Shown: positions 1 through 8,131 of the stretch, in pieces
Layout of the letters: the number at the start of each line of letters is the position of its first letter
Position numbering within the stretch: position 1 is the stretch's first letter
From: Sulfopaludibacter sp963835555
Lineage (GTDB): Bacteria > Acidobacteriota > Terriglobia > Bryobacterales > Bryobacteraceae
Reading direction: 5' to 3'
Length of the DNA stretch: 64,000 nt
NCBI GenBank assembly: GCA_963835555.1
Contig: CAWIGC010000010.1
Span: forward strand, 124,001 to 188,000
Program-made: the position numbers and the translations under genes
Notes under the pieces: model-generated
Database searches by the model: none
The model's input: the letters and a program-made list of their open reading frames with translations, nothing else
What the model was told of the DNA's origin: nothing

Positions 1-359
1 AATCGGCCACCATTACGGCAAGCCTGAATTTGGCATCTAAAACTACCACTTTGTCGCTGATCGGGGCCGCCGTGTCAGTTTCGAAACTGTCCTGCGCGCC
101 AACCACCGTGGTCTCCGGAACCAGTACGTCATGCACCGTGACGCTATCGGCGCCGGCGCCGGCGGGGGGTATCAACGTCACGCTGACGGCCAGCCCTGCC
201 CTGCTGAGTTTGCCGGCTTCGGTCACGGTCGGCGCTAATTCAAGTAGCGCCGCCTTCAGCGCCAAAGCAGCCTTGGTGTGGCGCAAACAGAGTGTGACTG
301 TAGCAGGATCGTACAACGGGACCTCGGCAAAAATCGCGCTCACGGTCACTCGTCGCTGA
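1..359 (+). CDS. C-terminal end of a secreted Ig-like repeat protein (partial)
   Basis: The frame that begins at base 3 is open to the left edge of the window and ends at TGA 357-359, so this is the tail of a gene that starts outside. The visible ~118 residues are rich in Ser, Thr, Ala and Val and have the alternating beta-strand character of bacterial Ig-like domains: 'SCAPTTVVSG' followed by 'GINVTLTASP' and 'SVTVGANSSS'. A TTG at 30 could start a short protein, but there is no ribosome binding site and the fold would be cut, so continuation from upstream is preferred. It is probably a surface or secreted repeat protein of the kind common in Solibacter-type genomes; no more specific function can be given. 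Confidence 0.7.
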   Translation, partial: SATITASLNLASKTTTLSLIGAAVSVSKLSCAPTTVVSGTSTSCTVTLSAPAPAGGINVTLTASPALLSLPASVTVGANSSSAAFSAKAALVWRKQSVTVAGSYNGTSAKIALTVTRR

Positions 360-552
360 TCGATCCGCTCATCTTAGACGGAAAAATATACTTCCTCCCG
401 CGTACGAGCGTGTAAGAATCGCCTGATGTCGGCCTCCGGGAATTCCTAAAGTGCAGATTCCAAATCACTCCGGGGTTTGCCTGCAAACGGCGAACGAATT
501 GCATGGCTAAGAGTATTCAAAATTACTATTCTTGCAGGAGTCAAGGAGAGCC

Positions 553-906
553 ATGCACCAAATGCGTTCGACCATGTCTAGAGAGCGCGATGTGACTGTC
601 ACACCTAAGACATGCGCCCGTTGTGGAAGTAGGTTCGAGTCGGTCCGTCGCGAATACGTCTGTGTAGCGTGCAGGCAGCCCCGTTCGAAGAACAAGATTG
701 ACGGACCGGATTTGTCGCGCCGGGAGAATCAGATCGTCGCTCTGATTCGGCAGGCGAAAGCCAACAAGGAAATCGCCTACGAGTTGTGTTTGAGCGAGGG
801 GACGGTGAAGGAATACCTGAACCGGATTTATAAGAAGTTGCAGGTCAAGAACCGCACCGAGCTGGCCCTGCGGGGACTTGTTCCTCGCGAAGCCGAAGTT
901 TCGTAA
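553..906 (+). CDS. Small zinc-ribbon plus LuxR-type HTH regulator
   Basis: This 117-residue protein has two parts. Residues ~14-36 hold two CxxC pairs (CARC and CVAC), which would form a small zinc ribbon. Residues ~50-110 are a GerE/LuxR helix-turn-helix: 'LSRRENQIVALI', 'NKEIAYEL', 'SEGTVKEYLNRIYKKL'. There is no receiver or ligand domain, so the zinc knuckle may replace the usual input module. The ATG at 553 is preferred over an upstream TTG at 532 because AGGAG lies at 544-548 just before it. The gene stands alone between a repeat-protein end and toxin-antitoxin debris. DNA binding is well supported by the HTH; the target and the signal are unknown. Confidence 0.8.
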   Translation: MHQMRSTMSRERDVTVTPKTCARCGSRFESVRREYVCVACRQPRSKNKIDGPDLSRRENQIVALIRQAKANKEIAYELCLSEGTVKEYLNRIYKKLQVKNRTELALRGLVPREAEVS

Positions 907-953
907 GGGCGCTCGCCGGCGACTAGCCGGACCAAACAGCAACCCTGTCTCTA

Positions 954-1265
954 TCACGGGTCCAAGGCTATCGCCACGCCGCGAAAATGCCGTTGGTCAC
1001 GGGCGATTACGTCGTCGGCGCCGGTCTGAGGACGACGCCTTCGGATTCGGATCCCCTGCGAGATTTTGCAGGAAAATGCCCGTGTCCGACTGGATGATCC
1101 TCTTGCCGCCGGTTCGCCGCAAGGATGTTGCGGATGGCAAACCACCAGAGACAGGGGACGACCGCTTCTTCGGTCTTGATTCGGGCGTAAGGGGCATCAG
1201 CCCCGGCGTCTTGCTCGTCCTGAAACGCCCAGCAAGCTGGAATATGTGTCGAGCACGAACGCCAT
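954..1265 (-). pseudogene. vapC: Decayed VapC-like PIN-domain toxin
   Basis: Reading leftward from ATG 1265 gives MAFVLD, the usual start of a VapC PIN nuclease with its first catalytic Asp. After about ten codons the frame is lost, and the next frame continues with 'WAFQDEQDAGADAPYARI', 'KTEEAVVPCLWWFAIRNIL', which matches the family order (W-F-DE, then EEAVVPxLWxxExxNxL). A further shift gives 'IIQSDTGIFLQNLAG', the ESDTxxFLxxL helix region. The conserved glutamate of the family's E-x-x-N position reads Ala here, and the C-terminal acidic residues are not recognisable. With at least two shifts and a lost end, this cannot make an intact toxin. It is read from family knowledge, without an alignment. 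Confidence 0.7.
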
Positions 1266-1360
1266 CAGCACTTGCGCCCTTCCTCGCGTGCGGACTGAAT
1301 ATCTTCGAGGGTGACTTTCACGGTTCGTTTTCGAAGCTCGAGGATACTCGCCAGCGCTAC
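1265..1360 (-). pseudogene. Remnant of the VapC-partner antitoxin
   Basis: Just upstream of the vapC remnant, and sharing the stop/start bases TGATG at 1263-1267, a short frame reads 'ASILELRKRTVKVTLEDIQ' and then 'SAREEGRKC' before the stop. The stop/start overlap is typical of vapBC operons, and the basic-then-acidic composition fits an antitoxin tail. A stop codon (TAG) three codons upstream of 1360 removes any N-terminal DNA-binding part. It could instead be a chance frame, but its position directly before a recognisable PIN gene argues for a relic. Confidence 0.4.
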
Positions 1361-1366
1361 TTTCCG

Positions 1367-1825
1367 CTACTGTGTCACTTTCACCAGAAAGTAAGTGACC
1401 TCCTTACCCGCATCCACCTTTACATGATGCGGCACCTTCGCCGGAATCGAGACCACATCGCCGGTCGAGATCTTCCGTTCCGTTCCGCCCGTGATCCCGG
1501 TGCCGCGCATTTCGTGCGGCGCGGTAGTCTTTGCGTCCACCAGTTTGCCGCCCACCACCAGCGTGGCTTCCCCGGATTCCACCACGAACACATCCGCCTG
1601 TGTTTCGTGATACTCGGCCGCCGCCGTGCCGGTCCGCAGGATCGAGATAAACGAATAGTTGCCCACGCCCGGTATGGGCTGCGTCGCGGTGTGGTCGGCC
1701 ACCTTCGGCATCAGAGTCTTGGCGATGGATTTCAGCTCGGCGGCTTTCCATACGTGGAAACCTTCCGGATCGCCGGCGGGCAACGCGAAGCCGGCGCACA
1801 AGAGGAGCGTAGCAATGAGTTTCAT
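1367..1825 (-). CDS. Secreted cupin-domain protein
   Basis: The 152-residue product begins with a clear signal peptide (MKLIATLLLCAGFALPAG) and then forms a single cupin barrel. The first cupin motif is seen around 'AAEYHETQADVFVVESGEA' with its metal-ligand His and Glu, and the second in 'GDVVSIPAKVPHHVKVD' with a His pair. It probably binds a divalent metal in the periplasm or outside the cell; no substrate can be assigned. It is divergent from the hydrolase at 1872, with only 46 bases between the two starts, so both promoters must lie in or overlap that gap. Its 3' end abuts the toxin-antitoxin remnant. Confidence 0.85.
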   Translation of the reverse strand: MKLIATLLLCAGFALPAGDPEGFHVWKAAELKSIAKTLMPKVADHTATQPIPGVGNYSFISILRTGTAAAEYHETQADVFVVESGEATLVVGGKLVDAKTTAPHEMRGTGITGGTERKISTGDVVSIPAKVPHHVKVDAGKEVTYFLVKVTQ

Positions 1826-1871
1826 TCCTGCAGTGTACGCCCGATGGAATCCCCCTGCTAAAATTCCAGGG

Positions 1872-2870
1872 ATGCGTTTCCTCGGTATTTTTCTTTTGAC
1901 GGGGGTCGCCTATGGCGCCGCTTGCACCAAAGCCTCGCCCGCCTGCACCGAATTCGTCACCCTGGGCGGCGGCCCTTTTCGGTCCATGATCTACCGTTCT
2001 CATCCGCTGGACGTCCGCGACGACAAAATCACCCGCGCCCTCATCGTCATTCATGGCACCAACCGCGATGCCGATAATTATTTCCGCACATCCCTCGCCG
2101 CCGCGTTCCTCGCCGATGCGCTGGAGGATACCGCGGTGATCGTGCCGCGTATCGCCTCCAATTCCGGAACCTGCCATGACACTCTGGCCTCCAACGAAGT
2201 CGGTTATAGCTGTGGCGGCGACAGTTGGCGCTCCGGCGGCGTGGCCACCAATAACGATAAGCTCACCTCTTTCGATTTCGTCGATGAGATCCTGCGGAAA
2301 CTGGCCGCCAGGCAGGCCTTCCCGAATCTCAAAACCATCGTCGTGGCCGGCCACTCCGCCGGAGGCCAGTTCGTCAATCGCTATGAGATGAGCAACCGCG
2401 TTCACGAAAAGCTGGGCATCCCCGTCACCTACGTGGTCGCCAACCCCTCCAGCTATGCCTACCTCGATAACACCCGGCCGCTGCCCGATGGCGCCGCCTT
2501 CCGTCCGTACGCCGATGCCCGCAACTGCATCACCTATGACCACTGGCCCTACGGCCTGCAAAGCCGCACCGGCTATAGCGCCCGTTCCAGCGACGACCAG
2601 TTGAGGAAGCAACTCGCCTCGCGTCCCGTCACTTACCTGTTGGGCGACCTCGATACCCTGCCCCTCGGCGGCTTCGACAGCTCCTGCCCGGCCATGGCCC
2701 AGGGCCCCACCCGCCTGGCGCGCGGCCTGGCCTTTCGAAAATACGTGAACGAAAAATTCGAGGCGAAGCACCAGGTGCAGGTCGTGGAACTGTGCGGCCA
2801 TAACGCCCGCTGCATGTTCACCGCGGAATCGGCGCTCCCCCTGCTGTTTCCGAAAACGGGCGCGCATTGA
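1872..2870 (+). CDS. Secreted alpha/beta hydrolase
   Basis: This 332-residue protein starts at ATG 1872 with a signal peptide (MRFLGIFLLTGVAYGAAC); a longer frame upstream overlaps the divergent cupin gene and lacks a sensible N-terminus. The nucleophile elbow GHSAGG places the catalytic Ser at about residue 162, and 'ALIVIHGTNRDADNY' is the oxyanion-hole strand with HG. Late 'LGDLDTLP' and 'CGHNARCMF' offer the acid and His. Many cysteines (about eight) suggest disulfides in the periplasm. The fold resembles secreted esterases of the poly(3-hydroxybutyrate) depolymerase/feruloyl esterase kind, but the substrate is not evident. Its stop overlaps the TTG start of the rsmB homologue (TTGA). Confidence 0.8.
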   Translation: MRFLGIFLLTGVAYGAACTKASPACTEFVTLGGGPFRSMIYRSHPLDVRDDKITRALIVIHGTNRDADNYFRTSLAAAFLADALEDTAVIVPRIASNSGTCHDTLASNEVGYSCGGDSWRSGGVATNNDKLTSFDFVDEILRKLAARQAFPNLKTIVVAGHSAGGQFVNRYEMSNRVHEKLGIPVTYVVANPSSYAYLDNTRPLPDGAAFRPYADARNCITYDHWPYGLQSRTGYSARSSDDQLRKQLASRPVTYLLGDLDTLPLGGFDSSCPAMAQGPTRLARGLAFRKYVNEKFEAKHQVQVVELCGHNARCMFTAESALPLLFPKTGAH

Positions 2871-3929
2871 TCTCTCCCGCCCGCAGTCTGGCCTTCGACA
2901 TTCTGAGCAAGGTGGAAGCCGGCGGATATGCTTCCGACCTGCTCCACGCCCGCAGCGCCGCCCTGAGTTCCCGCGATGCCGGTCTCGCTCACGAGATCGT
3001 CTTCGGCGTGCTGCGCTTCCGCGCGCAGCTCGATTACCTGATCGCGCATTATTCGGGACGCCGCCAGAAGCTGGATGCGGAAGTGCGCACCGCCCTCCGT
3101 ATGGGCATCTACCAGCTCCGCTATTTGGAGCGCATCCCCGCCCACGCCGCCGTCGCCGAAAGCGTGGAACTGGTGAAGCGGGCGCGCAAGCGCTCGGCCG
3201 CCGGACTGGTCAACGCCATTCTGCGCCAGGTGGATTCCGACCCCATCGCGTGGCCCGACCGGGAGACGGCGCTCTCCTGTCCGGAGTGGCTGCTGGCCCG
3301 CTGGGAGCGGCAGTTCGGCGCCGAAACTGCCGCGGGAATCGCCCGCGCCGCGCTGTCCGCCCCCGTAGCTTACACCACGCCTGCGGGGCCGCGTGCAGGA
3401 TATCGGCTCGCAATCCATCGTGCCCCTGCTGGGCCTCTCCGCCGGCCAGAGTTTCCTGGACCTCTGCGCCGCTCCCGGGAATAAAACCGCCCAGGCGCTG
3501 GAAGCCGGCGTGCGAGCCGTCGCCTGCGACCTGCATTTCCACCGCCTGGCTCAACTCCGTGACCTGAGCGCCGCCCTGGTGGTGCTGGATGGCGCCCGGC
3601 CCCTGCCCTTCTCCGCCCGCTTTGACCGCATTCTGGTGGATGCGCCCTGTTCCGGCACCGGCACCCTGGGACGCAATCCGGAAATCAAGTGGCGTCTCAC
3701 TCCCGCCGATCTCGAAGACCTGCCCCGGCGTCAGTGCGCCCTGCTGGCCGCCGCTCGCGCCGTCCTCGCCCCCGGCGGCCGGCTGGTGTATTCCACCTGC
3801 TCGCTGGAACCGGAAGAGAATGAAGCCATCGTCGCTGGCGTGCCCGTCATCGAGACTATGCGCCGCATTCCCGGCCGCGAACCGGGCGACGGGTTCTTCG
3901 CCGCGGTGATTGCGGATCGCCACCTATGA
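2867..3929 (+). pseudogene. rsmB: Disrupted 16S rRNA m5C methyltransferase (RsmB/Sun)
   Basis: The first frame (TTG 2867) encodes an N-terminal NusB-like domain ending near 'CPEWLLARWERQFG'. At about 3375-3395 the frame must change by +1 to continue into the catalytic domain: 'VQDIGSQS', 'FLDLCAAPGNKTAQ', 'RILVDAPCSGTGTLGRNP' and 'YSTCSLEPEENE', which carry both catalytic cysteines and the SAM site. The linker that normally joins the two parts (about 50 residues) is also missing, and the total of ~355 codons is short of the usual ~430. So there is both a deletion and a frameshift. RsmB modifies C967 of 16S rRNA and is not essential, so loss is tolerable; an assembly error is the alternative. 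Confidence 0.75.
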
Positions 3930-3950
3930 TAAAATCAGGAAAGCCCGCAA

Positions 3951-4625
3951 ATGATTGAAATCGTTCCCTCAATTCTGTCGGCGGACTTCGCTCGCCTGGC
4001 CGAAGAGATCGGCCGCGTGGAACGGGGCGGCGCCCGCATGTTGCATCTGGACGTGATGGACGGGCATTTCGTCCCCAACCTCACCATCGGTCCGCCGGTG
4101 GTCGAATCCGTCCGCAAGGCCACCCGCGCCCATCTCGACGTGCACCTCATGATCGAGCATCCCGAACGCTACGCCGCCGACTTCGTCAAGGCCGGGGCCA
4201 ACTCCGTTTCGGTCCACTATGAAGCCTGCGTCCATCTGGATGGCACGCTGGAAATGATTCGGAAGGAAGGCGCCATGGCCGGAGTGGTGCTGAATCCCGC
4301 CACCCCGGTTTCGGTGCTGGAAGATGTCCTGGAAGTGGCGGATTACGTGCTGCTGATGAGCGTGAATCCTGGGTTTGGGGGACAGAAACTGATCCCGTAC
4401 GTGCTCCGCAAGGTGCGTAAGCTGATCGGCATGAGACGGGACAAGAAGTTAGCGCTGCCCATCGAAATCGATGGCGGCGTGCATCTGGACAATCTGGCGG
4501 ACGTGGTCCGCGCAGGGTGTGACTGGATCGTCACAGGGTCTGCGATCTTTCACAGTCCGGACCCGGAAGCGACCGTGCGGGAGATGCAAAAGATCGCGGC
4601 GCAAGCTACCGCCGTGCAGGTCTGA
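3951..4625 (+). CDS. rpe: Ribulose-phosphate 3-epimerase
   Basis: The 224-residue product is a full-length TIM barrel of the Rpe family, which interconverts ribulose 5-phosphate and xylulose 5-phosphate in the pentose phosphate pathway. Recognisable blocks are 'VPSILSADFARL', 'LHLDVMDGHFVPNLT' (metal-ligand His and Asp), 'HLDVHLMIEHPE', 'VNPGFGGQKLIP', 'EIDGGVHLDN' and 'IVTGSAIF' for phosphate binding. It begins 21 bases after the rsmB frame and is followed 12 bases later by a BamD-like gene, so the three are probably co-transcribed. Confidence 0.97.
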   Translation: MIEIVPSILSADFARLAEEIGRVERGGARMLHLDVMDGHFVPNLTIGPPVVESVRKATRAHLDVHLMIEHPERYAADFVKAGANSVSVHYEACVHLDGTLEMIRKEGAMAGVVLNPATPVSVLEDVLEVADYVLLMSVNPGFGGQKLIPYVLRKVRKLIGMRRDKKLALPIEIDGGVHLDNLADVVRAGCDWIVTGSAIFHSPDPEATVREMQKIAAQATAVQV

Positions 4626-4637
4626 GCTGAATACAAT

Positions 4638-6161
4638 ATGTTTCGAAACGCCATTCGTAATGTCGTAGTCTTGGGGAGTGTCGCAGTCTTTCTGGTGGCC
4701 ACCGGCTGCCGCAAGAAAGCCTATGACAATCCAATCACTAAGGACACGCAGCAGCCCGATAAGGTGCTGTTTGACACCGCCATCGACGATATCGAACATG
4801 GCCGGTATGAGCGCGCGCGTCTGACTCTCCAGACGCTCATGAATACCTACGACACCAGCGAGTATCTGGCCAAAGCCAAGCTCGCCGTGGCCGACAGTTG
4901 GTTCCGCGAAGGCGGCGCCCACGGGTTTGCCCAGGCCGAAGCCGAATACAAGGATTTCATTCTGTTCTATCCGCAGATGGAAGAGGCCGCCGAAGCTCAG
5001 AGCAAAGTCTGCAAAATGGAATTCCAGCAGATGGATAAGAGCGATCGCGATCCCCTGCACGCCTACCGGGCCCAGGAAGAGTGCAAGCAGGTAGTGCTGC
5101 AGTTCCCCAACAGCAAGTTCGCTCCGCAGGCGCTCCAGTACATGCGCGACGTCCAGGAGGTGCTGGCGGACGAAGAGTATAAGGTGGGTACTTTCTACGC
5201 CACCAAGGGCAGTTTCCCGGCGTCGGCCAACCGGCTGCAGGCGCTAACCGAGCAGTATCCGCTGTACAGCAATGCCGCCGATGCTCTCTGGCTACAGGGC
5301 ATGGCTTACCAGCGCATGGGTGACAACTTCGAAAATCAGCAGGCCGCGTCCTACACCAAACTGGTCAGGGAATATCCTCTGAGCATCCATGTGGGAGACG
5401 CTACATCGCGCCTGAAGGCCATGGGCCGGCCAGTGCCCGAGGCGGACCCGGTGGCTTATGCCCGCGCCAAGCATGAATTGGATAACCGGCAGAAGCGCAG
5501 CTTCATGAGCAAAGCCTGGGGGCCGTTCAGTTCGCATCCCGATTTGGCCGGTTCCGCCAAATCCGGCAGTCCCACTATGCAGAGCTTTCGTCCCATGACT
5601 CCGGCCAGCGTTCCGGCCGTGGCCGCCGGCGCGGCCGGCACCAGCGCCAATCCCACTCCCGCCGGAGTGGAATCGGACGTCACCGGCACCCAGGTCTCGA
5701 ATACCTCGCTGATCGATAAAGCGCCTAACGAACTGCCGGGCGCCACCGGCGGCGCGGGAGCCAGCGGCACGGCCGCGGGCATGGCTACCGGAGTTACCCC
5801 CGGAACAACCGCCGCAACACCCGCTGCCGCAACACCCGCTGCCGGTACGCCCGCTGCGGGGACACCCCCTGCCGGGGCGCCTGCCGACCCCACCGCGCCC
5901 AAGGCGCCGAATCCGAATGCGCCGCTGCCCATGAACCACACCGGCACCGCCAAACCGCTCTCCCTCGCCCAACAACAGAAGGCCATCGCCAAGCAGCAGG
6001 AAATGATGAAGAAGGCCCAGGGCAAGGCCAAAAAGGCTCAGGACGAGGCGGAGAAGAAGAAGCAGCAGGACGCGGCCAAGGCAGCCAAAAAGAAAAAGGA
6101 CCAGAAGCCGGCCGACCCGCCATCCCCCACCGCCCCGGCGCCGCAAACCTCTAAGCAATGA
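4638..6161 (+). CDS. bamD: BamD-like outer-membrane lipoprotein with TPR repeats
   Basis: The 507-residue protein begins with a lipoprotein signal ending in the lipobox VATGC (Cys at about residue 24). Residues ~40-270 carry tandem TPR-like helices of the BamD/YfiO type ('YERARLTLQTLMNTY', 'AEYKDFILFYPQ', 'YRAQEECKQVVLQFP', 'NRLQALTEQYP'), which in BamD bind BamA during outer-membrane protein assembly. The C-terminal ~200 residues are low complexity: Ala/Pro/Thr/Gly-rich, with a row of short TPAAGTPAAG repeats near 5815-5885, then a Lys/Gln/Ala-rich charged tail. That tail is not part of standard BamD (~245 aa) and may contact peptidoglycan or be disordered. The stop overlaps the next start (ATGA). 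Confidence 0.85.
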   Translation: MFRNAIRNVVVLGSVAVFLVATGCRKKAYDNPITKDTQQPDKVLFDTAIDDIEHGRYERARLTLQTLMNTYDTSEYLAKAKLAVADSWFREGGAHGFAQAEAEYKDFILFYPQMEEAAEAQSKVCKMEFQQMDKSDRDPLHAYRAQEECKQVVLQFPNSKFAPQALQYMRDVQEVLADEEYKVGTFYATKGSFPASANRLQALTEQYPLYSNAADALWLQGMAYQRMGDNFENQQAASYTKLVREYPLSIHVGDATSRLKAMGRPVPEADPVAYARAKHELDNRQKRSFMSKAWGPFSSHPDLAGSAKSGSPTMQSFRPMTPASVPAVAAGAAGTSANPTPAGVESDVTGTQVSNTSLIDKAPNELPGATGGAGASGTAAGMATGVTPGTTAATPAAATPAAGTPAAGTPPAGAPADPTAPKAPNPNAPLPMNHTGTAKPLSLAQQQKAIAKQQEMMKKAQGKAKKAQDEAEKKKQQDAAKAAKKKKDQKPADPPSPTAPAPQTSKQ

Positions 6162-6962
6162 GCCGCCTCCTGCTGGTGGATGACAGTCCGCACGCCCAAC
6201 GGATGGGGGAGCGCATCCTCAGCGACGAAGGCTACGAAGTAGTAACCGTGAGCAACGCCGATGCGGCGCTGGTGCGCCTCGAAGACGTGGACCCGGACGT
6301 CGTGCTGGCCGATACCGTCATGCCCGGACGCACCGGCTACGATATTTGCCAGTACGTCAAGATGAGCCCGCGCCATCGCCACGTGCGCGTCATCCTGACC
6401 GCCGGGGTGCTCGAGCCGTTCGACGAAGCCCAGATCCAGCACGCCCAGGCGGACGGCACCCTGAAAAAACCCTTCGAGGCCAGCGCCCTTTTGGCCGCCG
6501 TCAAGCCCCTGGCCGAGGAAGCCTCCCGGCTACGCGCGGAAAGGACACCTGGTGGAGGACCCAAAGACGGACAGGCGGGAGCTGGCAAGCCCGTGGCGCC
6601 GCCGGCGCCGTTCATCGCCGTGGTGGATGCCGAGCAGGTGCGCGCGGCAGTGACCGTGGCGCTGGACGCCTCCATGGAAACCATGGTCGATGAGATTGCC
6701 CGCCGCGTACTGGACGCCCTCAATACCAATAAGGGACAGGGCGGAGACCGCCAGCCGGCGCCTAAAGAGTCGCCCGCGCGCTCCCCATTTCGTAGACACT
6801 CCGCTGGCGCCTGCCGCCCCCGCATCGCCGTCGTCGTTTGCTCCCCCGGCCGAACCCGTCCGGCGCGTGAGTCCCTTGCGGCTGCGTTCCGGTTCTATAC
6901 TCGGATTAGAGATCAGCCGTCCGGAAGAGCCCAGCCACGATCCCGGTCCGGACCCTCAATAA
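6158..6962 (+). CDS. Response regulator with C-terminal extension, probable frameshift
   Basis: Residues 1-120 form a CheY-like receiver: 'LLLVDDSPHAQRMGE' with the acidic pair, 'DPDVVLADTVMPGRTGYD' with the phospho-acceptor Asp, and the Lys in 'LKKPFEAS'. A linker is followed by a short helix region ('VRAAVTVALDASMETMVDEIARRVLDAL'-like). The starting frame would run to 7006 and into yajQ with an unnatural Arg-rich tail. A +1 shift inside the GC run at about 6766-6785 instead gives 'HFVDTPLAPAAPAS' and 'SPLRLRSGSILGLEIS', ending at TAA/TGA 6962 just before yajQ; this looks like the true end. There is no output domain beyond the extension. It overlaps the BamD-like stop by four bases. Confidence 0.7.
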
Positions 6963-6968
6963 AAACGT

Positions 6969-7469
6969 ATGCCCGACAACAGCTTCGACGTAGTTTCCAA
7001 AATTGAACTGCCGGAAGTGCACAACGCCGTGCAACAGGCGTTGAAGGAGATCCATCAGCGCTTCGACCTGAAGGATTCTCACTCCAATATCGAGATGAAC
7101 GAGAAGGACAAGAAGCTCGTCCTTACCAGCGGCGACGAGTTCAAGCTCCGGGCCATCACCGATATTCTGCAAGGCAAGCTGGTCAAACGCCAGGTGCCTC
7201 TGAAGGGCCTCACCTACGGCCCCATTATCCCCGCCGCCGGCTCCACGGTGAAGCAGGAGGTGACCCTGCAGCAGGGCATCGTCATCGAAAAGGCGCGCGA
7301 AATCGTCAAGACCATCAAGGACAGCAAACTCAAAGTGCAAGCCTCCATCCAGGGCGATTTCGTCCGCGTCGCCGGCAAAGACCGCGACACTCTGCAAAGC
7401 GTGATCAAACTGCTTCGCGACGCCGATTTCGGTATCGACATGCAGTTCATCAATTTCCGAACCAACTAG
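6969..7469 (+). CDS. yajQ: YajQ family nucleotide-binding protein
   Basis: The 166-residue protein matches the YajQ family over its whole length: 'MPDNSFDVVSKIE', 'EIHQRFDLKDS', 'VKRQVPLKGLTYG', 'KEIVKTIKDSKLKVQ'-type segment, 'GDFVRVAGKDRDTLQ' and the terminal 'DFGIDMQFINFR'. Family members bind nucleotides, and the Xanthomonas homologue binds cyclic di-GMP and acts with a transcription factor. The position straight after a receiver-domain gene is suggestive but no direct link is shown. The stop overlaps the GTG of the next gene by one base. Confidence 0.95.
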   Translation: MPDNSFDVVSKIELPEVHNAVQQALKEIHQRFDLKDSHSNIEMNEKDKKLVLTSGDEFKLRAITDILQGKLVKRQVPLKGLTYGPIIPAAGSTVKQEVTLQQGIVIEKAREIVKTIKDSKLKVQASIQGDFVRVAGKDRDTLQSVIKLLRDADFGIDMQFINFRTN

Positions 7470-8122
7470 TGCCGCGCCGCATTGAATCGCACTCCCTGTC
7501 CGGTCCCGCGGGACGGCTCGAGGCTTTGCTTGAAGAGCCGGAGGATCGCGCTCCACTCTTTGCCGCGGTGGCATGCCATCCACACCCGTTGTACGGCGGC
7601 ACCATGCATAATAAGGTGGTCTACCGCCTGGCTCGCGGATTGCGCCGCGCCGGCGCCGTGGTGCTGCGCTTCAACTTTCGCGGCGTGGGCAGCAGCGAGG
7701 GCGAGCACGCCCATCTTACCGGCGAAATCGAGGACGCGCGCGCCGCTTTGACCTGGTTACGAGCGCGCTACCCGGCCCTGCCCTTCGCGCTGGCCGGTTT
7801 CTCTTTCGGTTCGCGCGTCATCACGCAACTGGGATGCCAGGCGGATGGCGCGCGGTTTCTCATGGCCCTCGGCTTTCCCACCAGCATGGGTGAAACCGGC
7901 TACCTGGAGCGGTGCGCCGCGCCCCGCATTTTCATTCAGAGCACGCACGATCAGTTCGGTCCCAGGCCCGCCATCGAGGCTCTCTACCAGCGCCTGCCCG
8001 AGCCGAAAATGCTGCGCTGGGTGGAAGGCGCCGATCATTTCTTCGCCGGCGCGCTGGATGCCCTGGAAGAACACGTACACGAGACGGCTGCTGGATTCGG
8101 CACGCTAACTGTGCCATCCTGA
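7469..8122 (+). CDS. Alpha/beta hydrolase (YuxL/CocE-type small esterase)
   Basis: The 217-residue protein starts at a GTG that overlaps the yajQ stop. The family pattern is 'AVACHPHPLYGGTMHNKVV', 'LRFNFRGVGSSEGEH' and the nucleophile elbow GFSFGS (Ser near residue 111), with the acid in 'STHDQFGP' and the His in 'VEGADHFF'. This is the cytoplasmic small alpha/beta hydrolase family in which HPHPLxGGTMxxKVV is diagnostic. The substrate is unknown. The gene belongs to the forward run yajQ-hydrolase-tdk. Confidence 0.88.
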   Translation: MPRRIESHSLSGPAGRLEALLEEPEDRAPLFAAVACHPHPLYGGTMHNKVVYRLARGLRRAGAVVLRFNFRGVGSSEGEHAHLTGEIEDARAALTWLRARYPALPFALAGFSFGSRVITQLGCQADGARFLMALGFPTSMGETGYLERCAAPRIFIQSTHDQFGPRPAIEALYQRLPEPKMLRWVEGADHFFAGALDALEEHVHETAAGFGTLTVPS

Positions 8123-8131
8123 ACGATTCCT

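Noticed and set aside
878..1861. Plus-strand open frame of 327 codons across 0.9-1.9 kb
   Set aside because: It is opposite the cupin gene and the vapBC remnant, both of which have recognisable motifs, and it has no domain of its own.
1404..2867. Minus-strand open frame of 487 codons opposite the secreted hydrolase
   Set aside because: It is antisense to a well-supported signal-peptide hydrolase with GHSAGG, has a low-complexity Gly/Ala/Arg composition and shows no domain; long antisense frames are common at this GC content.
5800..5890. Possible short tandem repeat array (phase-variable tract) in the BamD-like gene
   Set aside because: The TPAAGTPAAG units are in multiples of three and encode a low-complexity linker, so copy changes would not switch the frame; treated as part of the protein.
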